Origin: Streptomyces sp. NBC_01707
GTDB taxonomy: Bacteria; Actinomycetota; Actinomycetes; Streptomycetales; Streptomycetaceae
Assembly: GCF_041438805.1 (NCBI RefSeq)
Contig: NZ_CP109190.1
Span: 3,348,001-3,412,000 of the forward strand
Direction: 5' to 3'
DNA: 64,000 nt
The stretch's first letter is position 1. Each line of letters starts with the position of its first letter. Both the position numbers and the translations under genes were made by a program. The notes under the pieces are model-generated. The model made no database searches. It had not been told where the DNA came from and saw only the letters and a program-made list of their open reading frames with translations. Shown here piece by piece: positions 34,335 through 43,845 of the stretch.

Positions 34335-35849
34335 CTATCGGTCCCCGAAGATCGTGCGGTGCCAGTCCTTGCGGGCGACCGCGGTGTTGTCATACATCAC
34401 GTGCTTGACCTGCGTGTACTCCTCGAAGGAGTACGCCGACATGTCCTTGCCGAAGCCGCTGGCCTTGTATCCGCCGTGTGGCATCTCGCTGATGATCGGA
34501 ATGTGGTCGTTGACCCAGACGCAGCCCGCCTTGATCTCGCGGGTGGCGCGGCCCGCCCGGTACACGTCCCGGCTCCAGGCGGAGGCGGCGAGTCCGTACG
34601 GGGTGTCGTTGGCAAGAGCGATGCCCTCGTCGTCGGTGTCGAAGGGCAGCACGACCAGGACCGGGCCGAAGATCTCCGACTGGACGATCTCGCTGTCCTG
34701 GGCGGCTCCGGCGACGAGCGTCGGCCGGTAGTAGGCGCCGTCCTCGAGGTCGTCACCGGGCGCCTCGCCACCGGTGACGACGGTGGCGTACGCACGGGCG
34801 CGCTCGACGAATCCGGCGACCCGGTCCCGCTGGGCGTGGCTGATCAGCGGGCCGAGGTCGGTCGACGGGTCGAAGGGGTCGCCGAGCCGGACGGTCGCCA
34901 TCAGCTCGGCGACCCCATTGACGAAGGCGTCGTGGAGCGGGCGCTGGACGTAGGCGCGAGTGGCGGCGGTGCAGTCCTGGCCGGTGTTGATGAGCGCTCC
35001 GGCGACCGCCCCGTTGACGGCGGCGTCGAGGTCGGCGTCGTCGAAGACCAGGAACGGGGCCTTGCCGCCGAGTTCGAGATGGAGGCGCTTGACGGTGGCG
35101 GTGGCGATCTCGGCGACCCGCTTGCCCACCGCGGTGGAGCCGGTGAAGGAGGTCATCACGACGTCCGGGTGGCCGACGAGGTGCTCGCCCGCGTCCTTGC
35201 CCGCCCCGGTGACGATGTTGATCACACCGTCCGGGATGCCGGCCTCGGTGGCCGCCTGCGCGAACATCAACGAGGTCAGCGGGGTGATCTCGGCGGGCTT
35301 CAGCACGATCGTGTTGCCTGCCGCGATCGCCGGGAGGATCTTCCAGGCGGCCATCTGGAGCGGGTAGTTCCATGGGGCGATGGAGCCGACGACACCGATC
35401 GCCTCACGGCGTACGTACGAGGTGTGGTCACCGTCGTACTCACCCGCGGACCTGCCCTCGAGATGGCGGGCGGCACCCGCGAAGAAGGAGGTGTTGTCGA
35501 TGGTGCCCGGCACGTCGAACTCGGTGGAGAGCTTGATCGGCTTGCCGCACTGGAGCGACTCGGCGTACGCGAAGTCGTCGGCCTGCTCGGCGAGTACGGC
35601 GGCGAAGCGGTGCATCGCCTCGGACCGCTCGGCCGGGGTGGCGCCGGACCAGCCGGGGAATGCTTCCCGGGCGGCGGCGACGGCAGCGTCGACATCGGCG
35701 GTGCCCGCCAGTTCGTATGTGTAGACGGTCTCGCCCGTCGCCGGATTCACGACCGCGTGACTGCGTCCCGATGTGCCGGACCGCAGACTTCCGCCGATGT
35801 ACTGCGCGCCGTCCGCGAAGCGGTCCTGCACCTGGAAGCCGTTGCCCAT
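34335..35849 (-). CDS. aminobutyraldehyde dehydrogenase-like ALDH
   Basis: A 504-residue ALDH from ATG 35849, first gene of the leftward polyamine operon. It has PWNYPLQMA, FTGSTAVGKR, general base E in LELGGKAP, catalytic C in NTGQDCTAATR and SEIFGPVL. The NTGQDCTAATR and MPHGGYKASGFGKD motifs are those of gamma-aminobutyraldehyde/betaine-aldehyde-type enzymes (PatD/PuuC). It would convert the aldehyde from putrescine oxidation to GABA, which gabT then uses. An inverted-repeat operator lies about 100 bp upstream. Confidence 0.88.
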   Translation of the reverse strand: MGNGFQVQDRFADGAQYIGGSLRSGTSGRSHAVVNPATGETVYTYELAGTADVDAAVAAAREAFPGWSGATPAERSEAMHRFAAVLAEQADDFAYAESLQCGKPIKLSTEFDVPGTIDNTSFFAGAARHLEGRSAGEYDGDHTSYVRREAIGVVGSIAPWNYPLQMAAWKILPAIAAGNTIVLKPAEITPLTSLMFAQAATEAGIPDGVINIVTGAGKDAGEHLVGHPDVVMTSFTGSTAVGKRVAEIATATVKRLHLELGGKAPFLVFDDADLDAAVNGAVAGALINTGQDCTAATRAYVQRPLHDAFVNGVAELMATVRLGDPFDPSTDLGPLISHAQRDRVAGFVERARAYATVVTGGEAPGDDLEDGAYYRPTLVAGAAQDSEIVQSEIFGPVLVVLPFDTDDEGIALANDTPYGLAASAWSRDVYRAGRATREIKAGCVWVNDHIPIISEMPHGGYKASGFGKDMSAYSFEEYTQVKHVMYDNTAVARKDWHRTIFGDR

Positions 35850-35946
35850 GACGCTCTCCTCCGCCGCTGTCCCCGTCGACCGGGGCGGCGTAGCTTCTGC
35901 TCGAATTGAGTGCCGATCCTGACAGAGGACACCGAGCCCAACAAGT

Positions 35947-35982
35947 GATTCCGTTGTTGCCTTTTGGTTACGCAACGGAATC
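35947..35982. promoter_or_regulatory. inverted-repeat operator before the pot operon
   Basis: GATTCCGTTG (35947-35956) and CAACGGAATC (35973-35982) are exact 10-bp complements with a 16-bp spacer. A closely similar site with the same 16-bp spacer lies at 43846-43881 next to the Lrp/AsnC gene. Long-spaced A/T-edged palindromes fit Lrp-type regulators. The binder is inferred. Confidence 0.65.
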
Positions 35983-36055
35983 TGTCGACCATGTGTCGCG
36001 TCAGTGCGGAATTCCACGTACGGAGTGTCAGTGGCGGATGCCACACTCGCATGCC

Positions 36056-36604
36056 ATGGAACACATGAACGATCTTGTGGCGCGGACCCGTCGCGGCGAG
36101 AAGGTGAAGTACCTGCGGTTCTGGGGACACCGCCCGCTCCCGGACGGGCGGACAGGTGCGAGCTGTCTCAGTCAGTGGTGGCCGTCGCCGTTCACCGTCG
36201 ACGGCGTGGCCTACGCGTCGGCCGAGCACTGGATGATGGCCGGCAAGGCGCGGCTCTTCGGCGACGAGGAGGCGGAGCGCCGGGCCCTGTCCGCGAGCAG
36301 CCCCGCCGCGGCGAAGAAGACGGGCCGGCTGGTCCGCGGTTTCGACGGGTCCGTGTGGGAGCGGGAGCGGTTCGCCCTGGTGGTGGCGGGCAGCATCCAC
36401 AAGTTCGGCCAGAACGCCGATCTGCGGGAGTTCCTGGTGAACACCGGGGACCGGGTGCTCGTCGAAGCCAGCCCGGTGGACCGGATCTGGGGCATCGGGC
36501 TGGCGGCGGACGATCCGCGTGCCGAGGACCCGGCGAGCTGGCGTGGGCTGAATCTGCTGGGGTTCGCGCTGATGGACGCGCGGGCGGAGCTGCGCACATC
36601 ATGA
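36056..36604 (+). CDS. NADAR (YbiA-like) domain protein
   Basis: A 182-residue protein from ATG 36056. It has the NADAR/COG3236 features: FWGHRP, then LSQWWPSPFTVDGVAYASAEHWMMAGKARLFGD, KKTGRLVRGFD and the C-terminal RIWGIGLAADDP, with WRGLNLLGFALMDAR closing the fold. Known members are N-glycosidases acting on riboflavin intermediates or on ADP-ribose attached to guanine bases. It is a cytoplasmic, single-gene unit here. A housekeeping or damage-repair role is likely; substrate not decided. Confidence 0.88.
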   Translation: MEHMNDLVARTRRGEKVKYLRFWGHRPLPDGRTGASCLSQWWPSPFTVDGVAYASAEHWMMAGKARLFGDEEAERRALSASSPAAAKKTGRLVRGFDGSVWERERFALVVAGSIHKFGQNADLREFLVNTGDRVLVEASPVDRIWGIGLAADDPRAEDPASWRGLNLLGFALMDARAELRTS

Positions 36605-36712
36605 GGCGGCCCGGACGCTCGACGGCCGGGCGGGCCGGAGCCCGGCCCGCCCGGCCGTCAGGTGGGATACGGCACCGGTTCGCAAGATTCCGGTACCGCC
36701 GCCCGACATCGC

Positions 36713-37423
36713 CTAGCGCGTGACGTCGACGACCAGGGACGAGGCGAACGGGTCGTCGTTGTAGGTGTTGTCGTCGAAATCGTCGGCATGGGCGACGAAC
36801 AGCCAGATGAAGAAGCCGATGATCGCCACACCGAGGGCCATGCCGATGGACCCCATGATGATCCCGGCGAGCGCCTGACCGCTGTTGGTCGCCTCGCCGC
36901 GCTGCACCCGCTTACGGCCCAGGATGCCGAAGATCAGGGCGAGTGCGCCCAGGATCAGGCTGGGTATCCCGTAGATGCAGAACAGGCAGACGGCCAGGAT
37001 GCCGAGCACCATGGCTGCCGTACCCATGCCGTTGGAAGGCGCGCTGCCCCAGGGCGTCTGGCCGTAGCCGGTGTACCCCGGGTAGCTCCCGTACTGCGGG
37101 CCCGGCGCGGCCGGGTAGCCGTACTGCCCCGCGGCCGGAGGGACCTGCTGGCCCGGTCCGTTCGGTGCGATCGGCGGAGGCGGTACCTCCCCGGGGCCGG
37201 CTGCCGGCGCGGGACCGGTCGGATCCGCCGGACCGAACCCCGGTCCGGTGGCAGGTGCCGGGCCGTCCCCCACACCCGGCATCGACGTCACCGTCGGCTG
37301 ATCGTGCACAGCAGGCGGACGAGGATCACCGGACGGCTTCTCCAGCGGCACTCTGCTGTCCGGCGGAGCCCACGGGTCGCGTGGCTCCGCCCCGCCCCCT
37401 GGCTGCTCTGTGTTGTCTGACAT
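36713..37423 (-). CDS. DUF4190 membrane protein
   Basis: A 236-residue protein from ATG 37423. The first 150 residues are a proline/glycine-rich disordered segment (PPAAGQYGYPAAPGPQYGSYP), followed by two hydrophobic helices with the DUF4190 pattern: GMGTAAMVLGILAVCLFCIYG, and a second helix after GQALAGIIMG. A short acidic C-terminus follows. Such proteins are small envelope proteins of unknown role in actinomycetes. It is divergent from the deaminase gene. Confidence 0.85.
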   Translation of the reverse strand: MSDNTEQPGGGAEPRDPWAPPDSRVPLEKPSGDPRPPAVHDQPTVTSMPGVGDGPAPATGPGFGPADPTGPAPAAGPGEVPPPPIAPNGPGQQVPPAAGQYGYPAAPGPQYGSYPGYTGYGQTPWGSAPSNGMGTAAMVLGILAVCLFCIYGIPSLILGALALIFGILGRKRVQRGEATNSGQALAGIIMGSIGMALGVAIIGFFIWLFVAHADDFDDNTYNDDPFASSLVVDVTR

Positions 37424-37556
37424 GGGCCTCCCCCATCGTGGTCCCGTCATGCTACGGCCCGCTCCCGCCGGCCCGGGCCCGGCCTACGATGATCCCCGTC
37501 CCGCCCCGGGCCGCAATGCGCCCGGACCGCTCGAACCTCACGTTCCGGAGGATCCG

Positions 37557-38591
37557 ATGACCGATCTGCACCCCTTCATCGCGGGGTTGCCCAAGGCCGA
37601 ACTGCATGTCCACCATGTCGGATCCGCCTCTCCCCGCATCGTCGCCGAACTGGCCGCCCACCACCCGGACTCCAAGGTCCCCACCGACCCCGAGGCGCTG
37701 GCCGACTACTTCTCCTTCACCGACTTCGCCCATTTCATCGACGTCTATCTCTCCGTCGTGGACCTGATCCGCACCCCGGAGGACGTCCGGCTGCTGACCT
37801 TCGAGGTCGCCCGTGACATGGCCCGCCAGAACATCCGGTACGCGGAGCTGACCGTCACCCCGTTCAGCTCGACCCGGCGCGGGATCCCGGAGCAGGGCTT
37901 CATGGAGGCCATCGAGGACGCCCGCAAGGCCGCCGAGGCCGAGCTCGGGGTCGTACTGCGCTGGACGTTCGACATCCCCGGCGAGGCCGGTCTGGAAGCC
38001 GCCGAGGAGACCACCCGGCTCGCGGTCGGGCTGCGGCCCGAGGGGCTCGTCGCGTTCGGGCTCGGCGGCCCGGAGATCGGCGTGCCCCGCCCGCAGTTCA
38101 AGCCCTACTTCGACCGGGCCATCGCCGAGGGCCTGCACTCCGTCCCGCACGCCGGGGAGACCACGGGGCCGCAGACCATCTGGGACGCCCTCACCGAGCT
38201 GCGCGCCGAGCGCATCGGCCACGGCACCAGCGCCACCCAGGACCCGAGGCTCCTGGACCACCTCGCCGAGCACCGGATTCCGCTCGAGGTCTGCCCGACC
38301 TCGAACATCGCGACCCGCGCCGTCACCGACCTCGACCGGCACCCGGTCAAGGAGATGGTGGACGCCGGTGTTCTGGTCACCATCAACAGCGACGACCCGC
38401 CGATGTTCGGCACGGACCTCAACAACGAGTACGGGGTGGCGGCCCGTCTCCTCGGCCTGGACGAGCGCGGCCTCGCCGCACTCGCGAAGAACGCGGTGGA
38501 GGCCTCGTACCTCGACCCGGCCGGCAAGCGGACGCTGGCCGCCGAGATCGACACGTACACGACGAGCTGGCTGGAGGGCACCGGCCGGTGA
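37557..38591 (+). CDS. adenosine deaminase family (adenosine or aminodeoxyfutalosine deaminase)
   Basis: A 344-residue metal-dependent deaminase from ATG 37557 (GGAG upstream). It has the H-x-H motif in ELHVHHVGS, the zinc/base site VPHAGET, and the C-terminal SDDPPMFGTD. The family removes the amino group from adenosine-type nucleosides. In Streptomyces a protein at this locus has, to my memory, been linked to 6-aminodeoxyfutalosine in menaquinone synthesis, so adenosine should not be assumed. The next gene starts within or just after its stop. Confidence 0.85.
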   Translation: MTDLHPFIAGLPKAELHVHHVGSASPRIVAELAAHHPDSKVPTDPEALADYFSFTDFAHFIDVYLSVVDLIRTPEDVRLLTFEVARDMARQNIRYAELTVTPFSSTRRGIPEQGFMEAIEDARKAAEAELGVVLRWTFDIPGEAGLEAAEETTRLAVGLRPEGLVAFGLGGPEIGVPRPQFKPYFDRAIAEGLHSVPHAGETTGPQTIWDALTELRAERIGHGTSATQDPRLLDHLAEHRIPLEVCPTSNIATRAVTDLDRHPVKEMVDAGVLVTINSDDPPMFGTDLNNEYGVAARLLGLDERGLAALAKNAVEASYLDPAGKRTLAAEIDTYTTSWLEGTGR

Positions 38592-38614
38592 GCGGAGGCG
38601 GTGACAATGGCCCC

Positions 38615-39319
38615 ATGGCCACCTCTGTCACCGCCGTGGCTCACCGCGGCGATCCGTACCGTGTTCGCGAGAACACCCTCCCGTCGATCCGCTCCGCGAT
38701 CGAACGGGGGGCGGACGCGGTCGAGATCGACGTCCGGGTCACCCGCGACGGGGTGCCCGTCCTGCTGCACGACTCCACGCTGGAACGGCTGTGGGGCCTC
38801 GACCGCAGGCTGGACGGGCTCACCCATCAGGAGCTCACCGAAGCGACCGCGGGTGGTGTGCCCACCCTGCGCGAGGCGCTGCTCGCCGCCGGAACGCATC
38901 GCCTCATGGTCGACCTGCCCGGCTCCACCGACGAATCGGTCCGCAGGACCGTCGGTGTGGTCCGCGAGTGCGGAGCCGGGGAGCGGGCGTACTACTGCGC
39001 GGGCCCCGAGGCCATGCTGCGGGTGCGTGCAGCCGATCCGTCCGCCGAGATCGCCCTGACCTGGACGACGCTCGCGCCGCCCCGTGCCGCCCTGCTGGAC
39101 GCGGTGCGGCCGCGCTGGCTGAACTACCGGTTCGGCCTGGTGAGCCGGGAGTTGACGGACCGTGTCCACCGGGACGGGCTGCTGGTCTCGGCCTGGACGG
39201 CCGACACCAGGCGCACCATGCGCCGCCTGATCGCGCACGGCGTCGACTCGATCACCACCAACCGGGTCGACGCCCTGCACGGCCTGCTCGCCAACTCGGC
39301 CGTCTCCGAGCCTCGTTGA
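38615..39319 (+). CDS. glycerophosphodiester phosphodiesterase
   Basis: A 234-residue GDPD-family protein. It has the active-site AHRGDPYRVRENTL, the acidic pair EIDVRVTRDG and HDSTLER that bind metal, and a TIM-barrel C-terminus ending VSAWTADT-type and DSITTNRVD. It splits glycerophosphodiesters into glycerol-3-phosphate and an alcohol. I chose ATG 38615; a GTG at 38588 overlapping the deaminase stop is an alternative and would add nine residues. It is probably co-transcribed with the deaminase. Confidence 0.87.
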   Translation: MATSVTAVAHRGDPYRVRENTLPSIRSAIERGADAVEIDVRVTRDGVPVLLHDSTLERLWGLDRRLDGLTHQELTEATAGGVPTLREALLAAGTHRLMVDLPGSTDESVRRTVGVVRECGAGERAYYCAGPEAMLRVRAADPSAEIALTWTTLAPPRAALLDAVRPRWLNYRFGLVSRELTDRVHRDGLLVSAWTADTRRTMRRLIAHGVDSITTNRVDALHGLLANSAVSEPR

Positions 39320-39384
39320 TCCATCCGGCATGATGGACGGTGCCTCATCGATCGAGATGTCGCCCCGGCCCCGGAGGAGCAGAT

Positions 39385-40200
39385 GTGACTGACGTGACCG
39401 ATCCGCGGAGCAACCCCCTTTCCCCCCGGGTCCGTTCCGACATCGCGCACAACGCCCGGGTCTGGAACTACTGGCTGGGCGGCAAGGACAACTACCCCGT
39501 CGACCGCGCGGTCGGCGATCGGGTCACCGGTATGTACCCGAGCATCGGTGAAGTGGCCCGCGCCGACCGGGCGTTCCTGGGGCGCGCGGTCCGCCATCTC
39601 GCCGGTGACATGGGTGTCGGCCAGTTCCTGGACATCGGCACCGGCCTGCCGACGGCGGACAACACCCATGAGGTCGCGCAGCACACCGCGCCGGACGCCC
39701 GCATCGTCTACGTCGACAACGACCCGATCGTGCTCGCGCACGCCCGCGCGCTGCTCACCAGTTCGCCGGAGGGTGCGACCACCTACATCGACGCGGACGC
39801 CCGCCAGCCGGAACGGATCCTGCAGGCGGTCGAACCGACCCTGGACCTGAGGAAGCCGGTCGCGGTGATGATGCTCGGCGTCCTGAACTTCGTCCTCGAC
39901 ACGGTCGAGGCGCGGAGCATCGTACGGAAGCTGATGGACGCCATGCCGTCCGGCAGCTATCTGGTGCTCACCCACCCCACGCTGGAGCTGGGCGGCGCGG
40001 GCAACGAAGCGGCCATGCGGTTCTGGAACGAGAACGCCACACCACCGATCACCGCCCGCAGCCGCGCCGAGTTCGCCTCGTTCCTGGAGGGTCTGGAGCT
40101 CGTCGGACCCGGCATCGTGTCGTGCGCTCGCTGGCGCCCCGGCCCGGTCACGGTGGGGGCCGAGGTCGCCCAGTTCGGCGCAGTGGCCCGAAAGCCCTGA
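39385..40200 (+). CDS. SAM-dependent methyltransferase (DUF574 type)
   Basis: A 271-residue protein from GTG 39385 with an excellent GGAGGAG site. The Streptomyces-specific family starts with SDIAHNARVWNYWLGGKDNYPVDR, then QFLDIGTGLPTADNTHEVAQ (SAM-binding glycine motif) and VYVDNDPIVLAHARALL. The family is very abundant in Streptomyces and poorly characterised; a methyl acceptor is not known. Third in the same-strand run after the deaminase and phosphodiesterase. Confidence 0.88.
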   Translation: MTDVTDPRSNPLSPRVRSDIAHNARVWNYWLGGKDNYPVDRAVGDRVTGMYPSIGEVARADRAFLGRAVRHLAGDMGVGQFLDIGTGLPTADNTHEVAQHTAPDARIVYVDNDPIVLAHARALLTSSPEGATTYIDADARQPERILQAVEPTLDLRKPVAVMMLGVLNFVLDTVEARSIVRKLMDAMPSGSYLVLTHPTLELGGAGNEAAMRFWNENATPPITARSRAEFASFLEGLELVGPGIVSCARWRPGPVTVGAEVAQFGAVARKP

Positions 40201-40369
40201 CGGCGCCGGCCCCATCCGTCCACGTGGCATCGGCCCGAGGGCACCCGGGGCCGGTCCCCGGACCGTGGAGGTCCTGGGACCGTCACCGGAACGGGTCCGA
40301 TCGGCATCCGGGAACGCGCCTCGGTCAGCAGGCGGTACCGCCCGCTCGGCGCCCGGTCGGCCGGGTGAC

Positions 40370-40915
40370 TCAGACCGCCGGAGCCGCCGCCGGGCCGGCC
40401 ACCGGATCGGGCGTCCCCTCCAGCGCCTCCAGCCGCTTGATCATCCGGTGGACGACGAGCAGCGGGATCACTCCGATGACACCGAACGACATGTCGATGA
40501 CCGACCACCAGAAGGGGATCCCCCGGACCGGTCCGCAGATCAGCGCGAGCGGGATGATCCCGGCGCAGGCGATCATGCCGAACTCGATGACCCAGATGTT
40601 GCGGACCGGGTCGCGGTACGGACCGTAGAAGGCGACGGCGATGACGAGGTGGGCGAATGCCAGCCAGTCGGTGCCGTACAGCACGAAGGGGTACTCCGTG
40701 TCGGCCTCGTCCAGACCGGTCCGGACCCGGGTGATCCACTCCATCAGAGCCGGGAAGTGCTCAGGCACCGGCGAGGCCGAGGACCTCAGCAGGTCCTCGG
40801 TCCAGTGGAGTTCATGGACGAGCGGGAAGGCGGTCAGCCCGCTCAGCACCAGACAGACGATAAAGGCGACCAACCACACGCGTATGCGCCTCAGCAGGGC
40901 TCTTCGCTCGCTCAT
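40370..40915 (-). CDS. EXPERA/DUF-type four-helix membrane protein
   Basis: A 181-residue protein from ATG 40915 with four predicted membrane helices (about 10-32, 85-100, 107-127 and 135-152). It resembles small conserved actinomycete membrane proteins without assigned role. Its position between a methyltransferase and a polyamine-binding protein is not informative. The assignment to a named family is tentative. Confidence 0.6.
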   Translation of the reverse strand: MSERRALLRRIRVWLVAFIVCLVLSGLTAFPLVHELHWTEDLLRSSASPVPEHFPALMEWITRVRTGLDEADTEYPFVLYGTDWLAFAHLVIAVAFYGPYRDPVRNIWVIEFGMIACAGIIPLALICGPVRGIPFWWSVIDMSFGVIGVIPLLVVHRMIKRLEALEGTPDPVAGPAAAPAV

Positions 40916-40969
40916 GCCCGCAGCGTACGCCCGGGTTTACCTGCTCTTTACGCCGCCCCGGCAGCTCCC

Positions 40970-42133
40970 TCAGAGGCCGACGACGGAGTTCCATTTCTTC
41001 GCGAATTCGGCGCGTTCCTCGGACGTGATGTCGCGGGCGATGGCCAGCCGTCTGCGCATCGCGTCGTCGGGGAAGATCAGTGGATCCTCGGCGAGGGCGG
41101 CGGTCTCCTCGTCCTTGGCCGAGGCCAGGACCTCGCGGGCGGCCGGGACGGGACAGACGTAGTTGACCCAGGTGGCGAGTTCCGCGGCGACCTCGGGCTC
41201 GTAGTAGTAGTCGATCAGCTTCTCGGCACTGCGCTTGTGGCGGGCGAGGTTGGGGATCATGAGCGACTCGGCCCAGAGCTCGGCGCCCTCCTCGGGGACG
41301 ACGAACTCGATCTCCGGGTTGTCCGCCTGGAGTTGGATGACATCGCCCGAGTAGGCCTGGCAGGCGAGCACATCGCCGGTGGACAGATCCTTGATGTAGT
41401 CGTTCCCGGTGAAGCGGCGGATGTGCTTCTCCTTCACCAGCTTCTCCACCTGGTCGCACGTCGTGTAGAAGTCGTCCCGCGTCCAGCGGGTGACGTCGAC
41501 GCCGTTGCCCTGCATCAGCAGGGCGAAGGACTCGTCGAGCCCGGAGAGCAGCGTCACCTTGCCGCGCAGGTCCGCCGCCCAGAGATCGCTCGTGTGCTTG
41601 ATCTCGCGGCCGAGCTTCTTGCGGTTGTACGCGATGCCGGTGATCCCGGACTGCCACGGGACGCTGTGCAGGCGCCCCTGGTCGAAACCGGGCGAACGAA
41701 GCTGCGGGTCCAGGTACTTGGCGACGTTGGGCTGCTCGGTCCGGTCCATCTCCTGCACCCAGCCGAGACGTACGAACCGGGCGGCCATCCAGTCGCTGAT
41801 GACGATCAGGTCCCGGCCGGTCTGCTGGTGGTTCATCAGCGCCGGGCTGATCTTCCCGAAGAACTCGTCGTTGTCGTTGATCTCCTCGGTGTACCCGACG
41901 GAGATCCCGGTGCGCTCGGTGAACGTGTCGAGGGTGGGCCGCTTGGACTCGTCCTCGTCGTCGGTGTCGATGTACAGCGGCCAGTTGGCGAACCGCAGCG
42001 TGTGGTCGGTGGCGGAGAAGTCGCGTCCGGCGCGGTCACCGGGCTGCACGTACGCGGCGGGCACTCCGCAGCCGGCCAGCGTGGCACCGGCCGCTCCCGC
42101 CCCGAAGGCGCGCAGCAGGGACCGGCGGGACAT
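40970..42133 (-). CDS. second PotD-like polyamine-binding lipoprotein
   Basis: A 387-residue solute-binding protein from ATG 42133 (GTG 42157 is an alternative). The head has a Tat motif (SRRSLLRAFGAG) and a lipobox LAGC. The mature part parallels the PotD at 33042: TLRFANWPLYIDTD, YTEEINDNDEFFGK, RRFTGNDYIKDL and YYYEPEVAAELATWVNYVCPV. No permease or ATPase adjoins it; the full PotABC set is 8 kb away, so it may share that transporter. It lies next to an ALDH and Lrp regulator of the same pathway. Confidence 0.85.
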   Translation of the reverse strand: MSRRSLLRAFGAGAAGATLAGCGVPAAYVQPGDRAGRDFSATDHTLRFANWPLYIDTDDEDESKRPTLDTFTERTGISVGYTEEINDNDEFFGKISPALMNHQQTGRDLIVISDWMAARFVRLGWVQEMDRTEQPNVAKYLDPQLRSPGFDQGRLHSVPWQSGITGIAYNRKKLGREIKHTSDLWAADLRGKVTLLSGLDESFALLMQGNGVDVTRWTRDDFYTTCDQVEKLVKEKHIRRFTGNDYIKDLSTGDVLACQAYSGDVIQLQADNPEIEFVVPEEGAELWAESLMIPNLARHKRSAEKLIDYYYEPEVAAELATWVNYVCPVPAAREVLASAKDEETAALAEDPLIFPDDAMRRRLAIARDITSEERAEFAKKWNSVVGL

Positions 42134-42312
42134 GGGGTGGTTCGGGATCGCTCGCACCTGCGCAGGATGCCGGTCGGCGGGTTCGGCGGACAATGGACCA
42201 TTCGTCCAGCGGCATGCGCTCCACCCGCACACCCTGTCGATGCCCCGTCAGGAGCGGGGCACGGAAACGGCCCCGGGCCGGAGCCCGGGGCCGCCACCGC
42301 ATGCACGGAGGG

Positions 42313-43752
42313 TCAGTCGTCGAGAGACGTCATGACGTGCTTGATGCGCGTGTAGTCCTCGAAGCCGTACGCGGAGAGGTCCTTGCCGTAGCCGGACTTC
42401 TTGAATCCGCCGTGCGGCATCTCGGCGACGAGCGGGATGTGGGTGTTGATCCACACGCAGCCGAAGTCGAGGTTCTTGGACATCCGCATCGCCCGCGAGT
42501 GGTCCTTGGTCCACACCGAGGAGGCGAGGGCGTACTCGACGCCGTTCGCGTACTCCACGGCCTGCGTCTCGTCGGTGAACGACTGGACGGTGATGACCGG
42601 GCCGAAGACCTCGTTCTGGATGATCTCGTCGTCCTGGCGCAGGCCGGAGACGACGGTCGGGGCGTAGAAGTAGCCCTTGTCGCCGACCCGGTGGCCGCCC
42701 GCCTCGACCTTGGCGTGGGCGGGGAGCCGCTCGATGAAGCCGCTGACCTGCTTCAGCTGGTTGGCGTTGTTGAGCGGGCCGTACAGCACGTCCTCGTCGT
42801 CCGGCCGACCCGTCTTCGTCTCGGCGGCGGCCTTCGCGAGCGCGCTGACGAACTCGTCGTGGATCGACTCGTGGACGAGGACGCGGGTCGCGGCCGTGCA
42901 GTCCTGGCCGGCGTTGAAGAAGCCCGCGACGGAGATGCCCTCGACGGCCTTGGCGATGTCGGAGTCCTCGAAGACGACGGCGGGTGCCTTGCCGCCGAGC
43001 TCCAGGTGGACGCGCTTGACGTCCTTGGCGGCCGACTCGGCGACCTGCATGCCGGCCCGTACCGAACCGGTGATGGAGGCCATCGCCGGGGTCGGGTGCT
43101 CGACCATCGCACGGCCGGTGTCCCGGTCGCCACAGATGACGTTGAAGACGCCCTTGGGCAGGATCTGGCCGATGATCTCGGCGATCAGCACGGTCGACGC
43201 CGGGGTGGTGTCGGACGGCTTGATGACGACGGTGTTGCCCGCGGCGAGCGCCGGGGCGAACTTCCAGACAGCCATCATCATCGGGTAGTTCCACGGCGCG
43301 ACCTGCGCGCAGACCCCGACCGGCTCGCGGCGGATGATGGAGGTCAGACCCTCCATGTACTCGCCGGCCGAGCGACCTTCGAGCATCCGGGCGGCACCCG
43401 CGAAGAAGCGGATCTGGTCCACCATCGGCGGGATCTCTTCGGTGCGGGTGAGTTCGAGCGGCTTGCCGGTGTTCTCCGACTCCGCGGCGATCAGGTCCTC
43501 GGCGCGCTCCTCGAAGGCGTCCGCGATCTTCAGCAGGGCCTTCTGGCGCTCGGCGGGCGTGGCGTCGCGCCAGGCGGGGAAGGCGGCGGCCGCGGCGGTC
43601 ATGGCGGCATCGACATCGGCCTGGCCGGAGAGCGGCGAGGTCGCGTAGACCTCTTCCGTCACCGGGTTGACCACGTCGATGGTCCGCCCGTCCGCGGCGT
43701 CCCGGAATTCTCCGTTGATGTAGTTGCGCAGACGGCGCACCTCGGTGGTCAC
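42313..43752 (-). CDS. gamma-aminobutyraldehyde dehydrogenase-like ALDH
   Basis: A 479-residue ALDH from GTG 43752 (GGAGGGG upstream). It has PWNYPMMMA, ITGSVRAGMQ, E in LELGGKAP, catalytic C in NAGQDCTAATR and NEVFGPVI, and a C-terminus with MPHGGFKKSGYGKDL. It is paralogous to the enzyme at 34335 and probably oxidises aminobutyraldehyde or a propanal derivative. It is divergent from the Lrp gene and aminotransferase, sharing an operator region with them. Confidence 0.88.
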   Translation of the reverse strand: MTTEVRRLRNYINGEFRDAADGRTIDVVNPVTEEVYATSPLSGQADVDAAMTAAAAAFPAWRDATPAERQKALLKIADAFEERAEDLIAAESENTGKPLELTRTEEIPPMVDQIRFFAGAARMLEGRSAGEYMEGLTSIIRREPVGVCAQVAPWNYPMMMAVWKFAPALAAGNTVVIKPSDTTPASTVLIAEIIGQILPKGVFNVICGDRDTGRAMVEHPTPAMASITGSVRAGMQVAESAAKDVKRVHLELGGKAPAVVFEDSDIAKAVEGISVAGFFNAGQDCTAATRVLVHESIHDEFVSALAKAAAETKTGRPDDEDVLYGPLNNANQLKQVSGFIERLPAHAKVEAGGHRVGDKGYFYAPTVVSGLRQDDEIIQNEVFGPVITVQSFTDETQAVEYANGVEYALASSVWTKDHSRAMRMSKNLDFGCVWINTHIPLVAEMPHGGFKKSGYGKDLSAYGFEDYTRIKHVMTSLDD

Positions 43753-43845
43753 AACCACCCCTCCTGTCGACACGTCCAATGGGTGAGATGTCCAGCCTAG
43801 TCGCTGGGGTAACGCTTTCGACATACCCAACCGCCGTGAACTTCG

